DNA of 64,000 nt from Neoechinorhynchus agilis (taxonomy: Eukaryota; Acanthocephala): NCBI GenBank assembly GCA_051530055.1, contig CM121342.1:12524001-12588000 (forward strand), in the 5' to 3' direction. Shown piece after piece: positions 58,246 to 64,000 of the stretch. Each line of letters begins with the position of its first letter. Position 1 is the stretch's first letter. The notes beneath the pieces are model-generated. The model saw only the letters and a list, made by a program, of their open reading frames with translations, did not search any database and was not told the DNA's origin. Made by a program: the position numbers and the translations under genes.

Positions 58246-59299
58246 TCAGAATGAAGTATCGAGTCCAATTTCTTCAATTGGTGCATTTTTCATAACATCC
58301 TTAGCCCTCATGTCGCTCGCAATAACATTGCACGTCTTCAATTTGTCCAGAATTTCATCACTAACGGCGCTCCTGTCTGTCAATTTCGCCACTGCATCAT
58401 CATAAATCGCGAACAACTCTCTAATGCATTCCCTGGCAGAGGTCAGATAGTCTTCATCGTTTCCCATGAGCACTTTTGTTGTCAAGAACTCTTCGTATTC
58501 TGTGTTAGATATTGCAACCGAAGATCCGCTCAATTCTCGAATTCCTCGAGTAATAGCAGCTACAGTGAGCATATGAGGAGAATATACGAAAATGGCATCG
58601 GTAAAATACATGGCATGAAGAAATTGGTCCGCTAAAACTCGGAGATTCGCAATGTCCTCTGGGCTATTTCTCAAGAACTCTGCTCTCAAATCGATTAGCC
58701 ATGCTTCTACGAGAGTGCTCGCATGGTAAACATGGAGATCGTAATCAATCATTTCAATCACGCTCGTTTCATATCCCGTAATGAGATCTTCTATTGTTGA
58801 TTCGGTGCCATTTAGTGTGTAAAGACCTGGAACTTTACGGACTCGGTGTCGTCTGAGTACCCGCTGGACCCCGAATCAGGCTGGTAACATCTTCTTTTCC
58901 AAACAGCATTCGAGCTGCATTTGCCAGAACGTCCACAGTAAGCCCGCTTTCTTCAGTTTTAGCTGCAAGGAAAATACATCCGAGCATAACACCCAGCGGA
59001 CTATACATCAACACTGATTGATGAAGGAAAAACCGCTTATAATAATGCATACTCGTCTCTACCACATCCGAAGTTATCTCCATTTCTTTACACAAGAAAA
59101 CCAATCTTTCAAAGAAATAGTCAGCAATCAGAGTACATTCGTCTTCGCTCAAAATGCATAGTCCGTTTGCACCAGTATTATTGGTTAACTTAAGAGTCGC
59201 TATTGCTTCTCGGTGCACTTGTGATCGCAATTTGTTCACACCGCTCATCTCCTCAAAACTCCAATTCCAAAGATGAGAAGATTCCGAGAAATTTATCAT
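58246..59299 (-). CDS. CCNH: Cyclin H (CDK-activating kinase / TFIIH subunit)
   Basis: Cyclin H pairs with CDK7 and MAT1 to phosphorylate cell-cycle CDKs and the RNA polymerase II tail. The N-terminal helix (HLWNWSFEEMSGVNKLR, compare human RHWTFSSEEQLARLR) precedes cyclin box 1 (FFERLVFLCKEMEITSDVVETSMHYYKRFFLHQSVLMYSPLGVMLGCIFLAAKTEE in pieces). Box 2 lies in exon 2 (VYHASTLVEAWLIDLRAEFL, YFTDAIFVYSPHMLTVAAITRGI). Exons 59299-58870 and 58826-58246 are joined by a 43-bp GT-AG intron and total 1011 bases, 336 residues (human 323). The ATG lies 2 bases after AGCTTCAG. Confidence 0.85.
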
Positions 59300-59329
59300 A
59301 TCTGAAGCTATTTTATTTACAAGATATCG

Positions 59330-60850
59330 TAAAAGGAGGAGCAGTGAACTCCGCCAGGGACGATCCCAAGTCCGGCTGAGAAAGGAGGAGGGTTGGTGTC
59401 AGGAAGGGCATCTGACTGTAAAAAACCTTGCCACATCAAATTACATTCATGTCTAGTATTCATTTTTTCATTTTAGAAGCACTATAGTTAGGGCGTCCCC
59501 AGTAAACGACGCGCATTCTCAACGCCCGGAGTTTGTGATAAATCCGCCAGTGTAACCGAGTTGCCGACGAACTCGGCTAAAGAAGCTAGTCGATATAAAA
59601 ATGCGAATAGCCAGTCTGATCGAGGGTTCGATGACAGGAAGAAGTCGAGAGATAGTGGATATGATGTGGAGGAGAATGATCCAAATATTAGGAGTACAGT
59701 AAACTCGATGGAAGGTGGCAAAAGCAAGGGAATTGGGTGATGGATTTAAATTGTTCCACAATGGAGGAAACAATGGCAGTGGTGGTGTTGGGGTGATTCT
59801 GAGTGGTGATCTGGTAGATAAATTGGTGTCAGTGGACAGAAGGAGCGATAGAGTGATGTCGGTAAGGATCAACTGGACGGGCGCCGTAATAACCATCGTT
59901 TCCGGCTACGCGCCGCAAGTGGGTTGTCGTGATGAAGAAAAGTCAAATTTCTGGGAATATCTATCCGAGGCAATGCCCACAGTTGAAGGTCGATGAGTGG
60001 TATTGGGGGATTTCAACGGGCATGTTTAATCCAGAGTGAGCTATGAACGAATTCACGGAGGCAATAGCTTAGGAGCAAGGAATGCCCGGGCAAAGGCTCA
60101 CGAGCTCCATGGGAAATGGTTTCCACAGACGATTTAGTACTCACGGCCGAAAAAGTAAGCCTATTAGAAAAGGATCTGGAAAGGTGGAGACGTGGACTCG
60201 TAAATAAAGGTCTGAGAGTCAGCAGAACTAAGACGTGCTATATGGGGTCAGAGAATTTATTCATGCATGGAGTCAAGGTTGAAAAAAGGGCAAACGTGAA
60301 ATTCTTTGCCGCCGGAAATCACCTTACGAATCATGCAGGCGTGGGTGAATTGGAGGAAAGCCTCGGGCATCCTATGTGACCCAGAAAGTTGCAGCGAACC
60401 TCAAGGGACGGGTCTATGAGGCGGTTGTTAGACAGAGACCTGGGCCACGAAACAAGAGCATTTCAATAGGCTGTCTTTAAATGAGACGAGGACGCTGCGG
60501 GGTGCAGCAGGAATCACAAGGATAAAGTCAGAAACTAGGAGATCAGAAAGCTATTCCGTGTGGTACCCATCCGAGAGGTTATCGCCTGGAAAAGGCTACA
60601 CTCGGAAGAGCGTCTGTCTACGGTAGATGGGGATGGCTAGCTGAGGAAGATCGAAAAGTTCAGATTGAGGGACAAAGGGGAAGAGGACGGCCGAAGAAAA
60701 GGTGGAAAGACTGCCTGAAAGATGATGCGAAGGTGCTGCGACCTCTCGTGGAGAGCAAAGCAGTAAGACGTGCGTGTGTAATAGAAGGAGCAGTTGATAA
60801 AACCGGACTCACTTTACGAAGCAATTCATTTTTAAGATTGACATAAAAAA
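59330..60850 (+). mobile_element. RTE-like LINE, truncated and degraded
   Basis: The 5' flank has GGGTTGGTGTCAGGAAGGGC, common at ends of such LINEs. The AP endonuclease region follows (GGVGVILSGDLVDKLVSVDRRSDRVMSVRI, ITIVSGYAPQVGCRDEEK in pieces, then VVLGDFNGH at 60000-60028), then a short RT part (STDDLVLTAEKVSLLEKDLERW, about 60118) and the C-terminal RGRPKKRWKDCLKDD (about 60675-60725). Most of the RT is deleted between about 60090 and 60120, and frames change several times. Inactive; ends just before the satellite. Confidence 0.8.
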
Positions 60851-60904
60851 AGAGAAAAGTTGAGTCCTTTTTGTGTTCTCAAAAAATATTCCTGTGAGAC
60901 TGCG

Positions 60905-63900
60905 AAGTAAATGCAAAAATAAAAAGATGATCAATCGATTAAATTCAATAAAACGGGATTTTTTTAAATCTTTTGATTCCACCTCGTACAGAAGGTATTC
61001 AAAGACTTATTAAGGAATAAAGATGATTTATCGATTAAATTGAATTAAGCGGGATTTTTTAAAATCTTTTGATTCCATCTCATACAGAAGAAATTCAAAG
61101 AGTTATTATGGAATAAAGACGATTTATCGATTAAATAGAATTAAACGGGAATTTTTTTTAATCTTTTGATTATCTCTCGTACAAAAAGAATTCAAGGAAT
61201 TATTATGGAATAAAGACGATTTATCGATTTAATTAAATTAAACGGGATTTTTTTAAATTCTTTGATTCCATCTCGTACAGAAGGAATTCAAAGACTTATT
61301 ATGGAATAAGGATGATTTATCGATTAAATTGAATTAAACGGGATTTTTTCAAATCTTTTGATCCCATCTCGTACAGAAGGAATTCAAAGACTTATTATGG
61401 AATAAAGATGATTTATCGATTAAATTGAATTAAACTCTAATTTTTTTAAATCTTTTGATTCCATCTCGTACAGAAGGAATTCAAAGACTTATTATGGAAT
61501 AAAGATGATTTATCGATTAAATTGAATTAAACGGGATTTTTTTAAATCTTTTGATTCCATCTCGTACAGAAGGAATTCAAAGACTTATTATGGAATAAAG
61601 ACGATTTGTCGATTAAATTGTATTAAACGGGATTTTTTAAATCTTTTAATCCTATCTTGTACAGAAGGAATTCAAAGGCTTATTATCAAATAAGGATGAT
61701 TTATCGATTAAATTGAATTAAACGGGATTTTTTTAATCTTTTGATTCCATCTCGTACAGAAGGATTTCAAAGACTTATTATGGAATAAAGATGATTTATC
61801 GATTAAATTGAATTTAACGCGAATTTTTTAAATCTTTTAATTCCATCTCGTACTTAAGGAATTCAAAGACATTATGGAATAAGGCTGATTTATCGATTAA
61901 ATTGGATTAAACGGGATTTTTTTAAATCTTTTGATTCCGTCTCATACAGATCGAATTCAAAGACTTATTATGGAATAAAGTCGATTTATCGATTAAGTTT
62001 AATTAAACGGGATTTTTTTAAAATCTTTTGATTCCTTCTCGTGCAGAAGGAATTCAAAGACTTATTATGGAATAAAGATGATTTATCGATTAAATTGAAT
62101 TAAACGGGATTTTTTTAAATCTTTTGATTCCATCTCGTACAGAAGGAATTCAAAGACTTATTATGGAATAAAGATGATTTATCGATTAAATTGAATTAAA
62201 CGGGATTTTTTAATCTTTTGATCCCATCTGTACAGAAGGAATTCAAAGACTTATTATGGAATAAAGATGATTTATCGATTAAATTGAATTAAACGGAATT
62301 TTTTTAAATCTTTTGATTCCATCTCGTACAGAAGGAATTCAAAGACTTATTATGGAATAAAGACGATTTATCGATTAAATTGAATTAAACGGGATTTTTT
62401 TAAATCTTTTAATCCCATCTCGTACAGAAGGAATTCAAAGGCTTATTATGAAATAAGGATGATTTATCGATTAAATTGAATTAAACGGGATTTTTTAATC
62501 TTTTGATTCCATCTCGTACAGAAGGAATTCAAAGACTTATTATGGAATAAAGATGATTTATCGATTAAATTGAATTAAACGGGATTTTTTTAAATCTTTT
62601 GATTCCATCTCGTACAGAAGGAATTCAAAGACTTATTATGGAATAAAGATGATTTATCGATTAAATTGAATTAAACGGGATTTTTTTAAATCTTTTGATT
62701 CCATCTCGTACAGAAGGAATTCAAAGACTTATTATGGAATAAAGATGATTTATCGATTAAATTGAATTAAACGGGATTTTTTTAAATCTTTTGATTCCAT
62801 CTCGTACAGAAGGAATTCAAAGACTTATTATGGAATAAAGATGATTTATCGATTAAATTGAATTAAACGGGATTTTTTTAAATCTTTTGATTCCATCTCG
62901 TACAGAAGGAATTCAAAGACTTATTATGGAATAAAGATGATTTATCGATTAAATTGAATTAAACGGGATTTTTTTTAAATCTTTTGATTCCATCTCGTAC
63001 AGAAGGAATTCAAAGACTTATTATGGAATAAAGATGATTTATCGATTTAATCAAATTAAACGGGATTATTTCAAATCTTTCGATTCCATCTCGTACAGGA
63101 GGAATTCAAAGACTTATTATGGAATAAAGATGATTTATCGATTAAATCAAATTAAACGGGATTATTTCAAATCTTTTCATTCCATCTCGTACAGAAGGAA
63201 TTCAAAGACTTATTATGGAATAAAGATGATTTATCGATTAAATAAAATTAAACGGGATTTTTTTAAATCTTTTGATTCCATCTCGTACAGAAGGAATTCA
63301 ATGACTTATTATGGAATAAGGATGATTTATCCATTAAATTGAATTAAACGGGAATTTTTTTAAATCTTTTGATTCCATCTCGTGCAGAAGGAATTCAAAG
63401 GCTGATTATCAAATAAGGATGATTTATCGATTAAATTGAATTAAACGGGATTTTTTCAAATCTTTTGGTCCCATCTCGTACAGAAGGAATTCAAAGACTT
63501 ATTATGGAATAAAGACGATTTGTCGATTAAATTGTATTAAACCGGATTTTTTTCAAATCTTTTAATCCTATCTTGTACCGAAGGAATTCAAAGGCTCATT
63601 ATCAAATAAGGATGATTTATCTCCTTCTGTACGAGATGGAATCAAAAGATTTAAAAAAATTCCCGTTTAATTTTATTTAATCGATAAATCATCTTTATTC
63701 CTTAATAAGTCTTTGAATACCTCCTGTACGAGGTGGAATCAAAAGATTTAAAAAAATCCCGTTTAATTAGATTTAGTCGATAAATCATCCATATTCCATA
63801 ATAAGTTTTTGAATTCCTTCTGTACGAGATGGAATCAAATGACTTATTATGGAATAAAGGTGATTTATCGATTAAATAGAATTAAACGGGAATTTTTTTA

Positions 63901-64000
63901 AATCGTTTGATTCCATCTCGTACAAAAGGGATTCAAGGACTTATTATTAAATAAAGACGATTTATCGGTTTAATTAAATTAAACGGGATTTTTTTAAATT
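60905..64000. repeat. 96-bp AT-rich satellite array
   Basis: About 32 tandem units of 96 bp, each containing GATTTATCGATTAAATTGAA, AAACGGGATTTTTTTAAATC and GATTCCATCTCGTACAGAAG. Central units (about 62.05-63.0 kb) are nearly identical, outer ones more diverged. 96 is a multiple of three, so some units stay open in one frame with a 32-residue repeat (MIYRLNQIKRDYFKSF...); this is a by-product rather than a convincing gene. About 63619-63838 is inverted relative to the rest. The array continues past the window end. Confidence 0.97.

Noticed and set aside
63034-63342. 102-codon frame with a 32-residue repeat
   Set aside because: Three units of the 96-bp satellite that happen to lack stops; most other units contain stops.
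1-64000. tRNA or rRNA genes
   Set aside because: No cloverleaf with A/B boxes or rRNA-like block was recognised by eye; a covariance search could still find one.

Overview
The window is animal nuclear DNA. It carries metazoan genes with spliceosomal introns: prp8, CYFIP/Sra-1, a SLC25A51-type mitochondrial carrier, COX20, cyclin H and an egghead-type glycosyltransferase. These are packed between many retroelement remnants, foldback elements and two large satellite arrays. Ordinary introns are very short (36 to about 60 bp, GT-AG). At least eight genes have a pyrimidine-AG acceptor site 0 to 19 bases before the start codon, which suggests spliced-leader trans-splicing. Other introns, above all the three in prp8, are TA-flanked inserts with inverted-repeat ends and no GT-AG borders. 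This combination resembles what has been reported for larvacean tunicates, notably Fritillaria. That assignment is an inference. The egghead-like gene, best known from protostomes, leaves the phylum open.

Layout. 0-3.4 kb: a decayed 162-bp (54-codon) repeat and a leucine-rich-repeat gene. 3.4-9.6 kb: fossil Ty3/gypsy fragments of two lineages and a LINE fragment. 9.9-10.4 kb: a Penelope-like element end. 10.6-11.0 kb: the 162-bp repeat again. 11.2-15.0 kb: two head-on copies of a LINE with a restriction-like endonuclease. 15-19.8 kb: AT-rich DNA with Penelope ends, hammerhead-like motifs and foldbacks. 19.8-21.5 kb: the egghead-like gene. 22.4-23.6 kb: exons that may encode a PUL domain. 24.5-25.0 kb: a foldback. 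25.2-31.6 kb: a 6.4-kb pyrimidine-rich minisatellite that runs into the last WD40 exon of a minus-strand P-loop/WD40 gene (31.6-34.4 kb). A Penelope fragment abuts the 5' end of that gene. 35.5-36.4 kb: a third copy of the endonuclease LINE. 36.6-37.5 kb: SLC25A51. 38.5-45.2 kb: CYFIP, with a secreted-protein gene nested antisense in one intron. 46.2-53.9 kb: complete prp8. 54.2-57.0 kb: two unrecognised genes. 57.2-59.3 kb: COX20 and cyclin H. 59.3-60.8 kb: an RTE-like LINE. 60.9-64.0 kb: a 96-bp satellite that runs off the window.

The host genes are housekeeping: splicing (Prp8), actin regulation through WAVE (CYFIP), mitochondrial NAD import (SLC25A51), cytochrome oxidase assembly (COX20), CDK7/TFIIH (cyclin H) and glycolipid synthesis (egghead-like). 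They do not form a single pathway. The most notable system is splicing itself: the core spliceosome gene is interrupted by three introns that look like small DNA transposons and whose exact TA-to-TA removal restores a complete 2351-residue Prp8.
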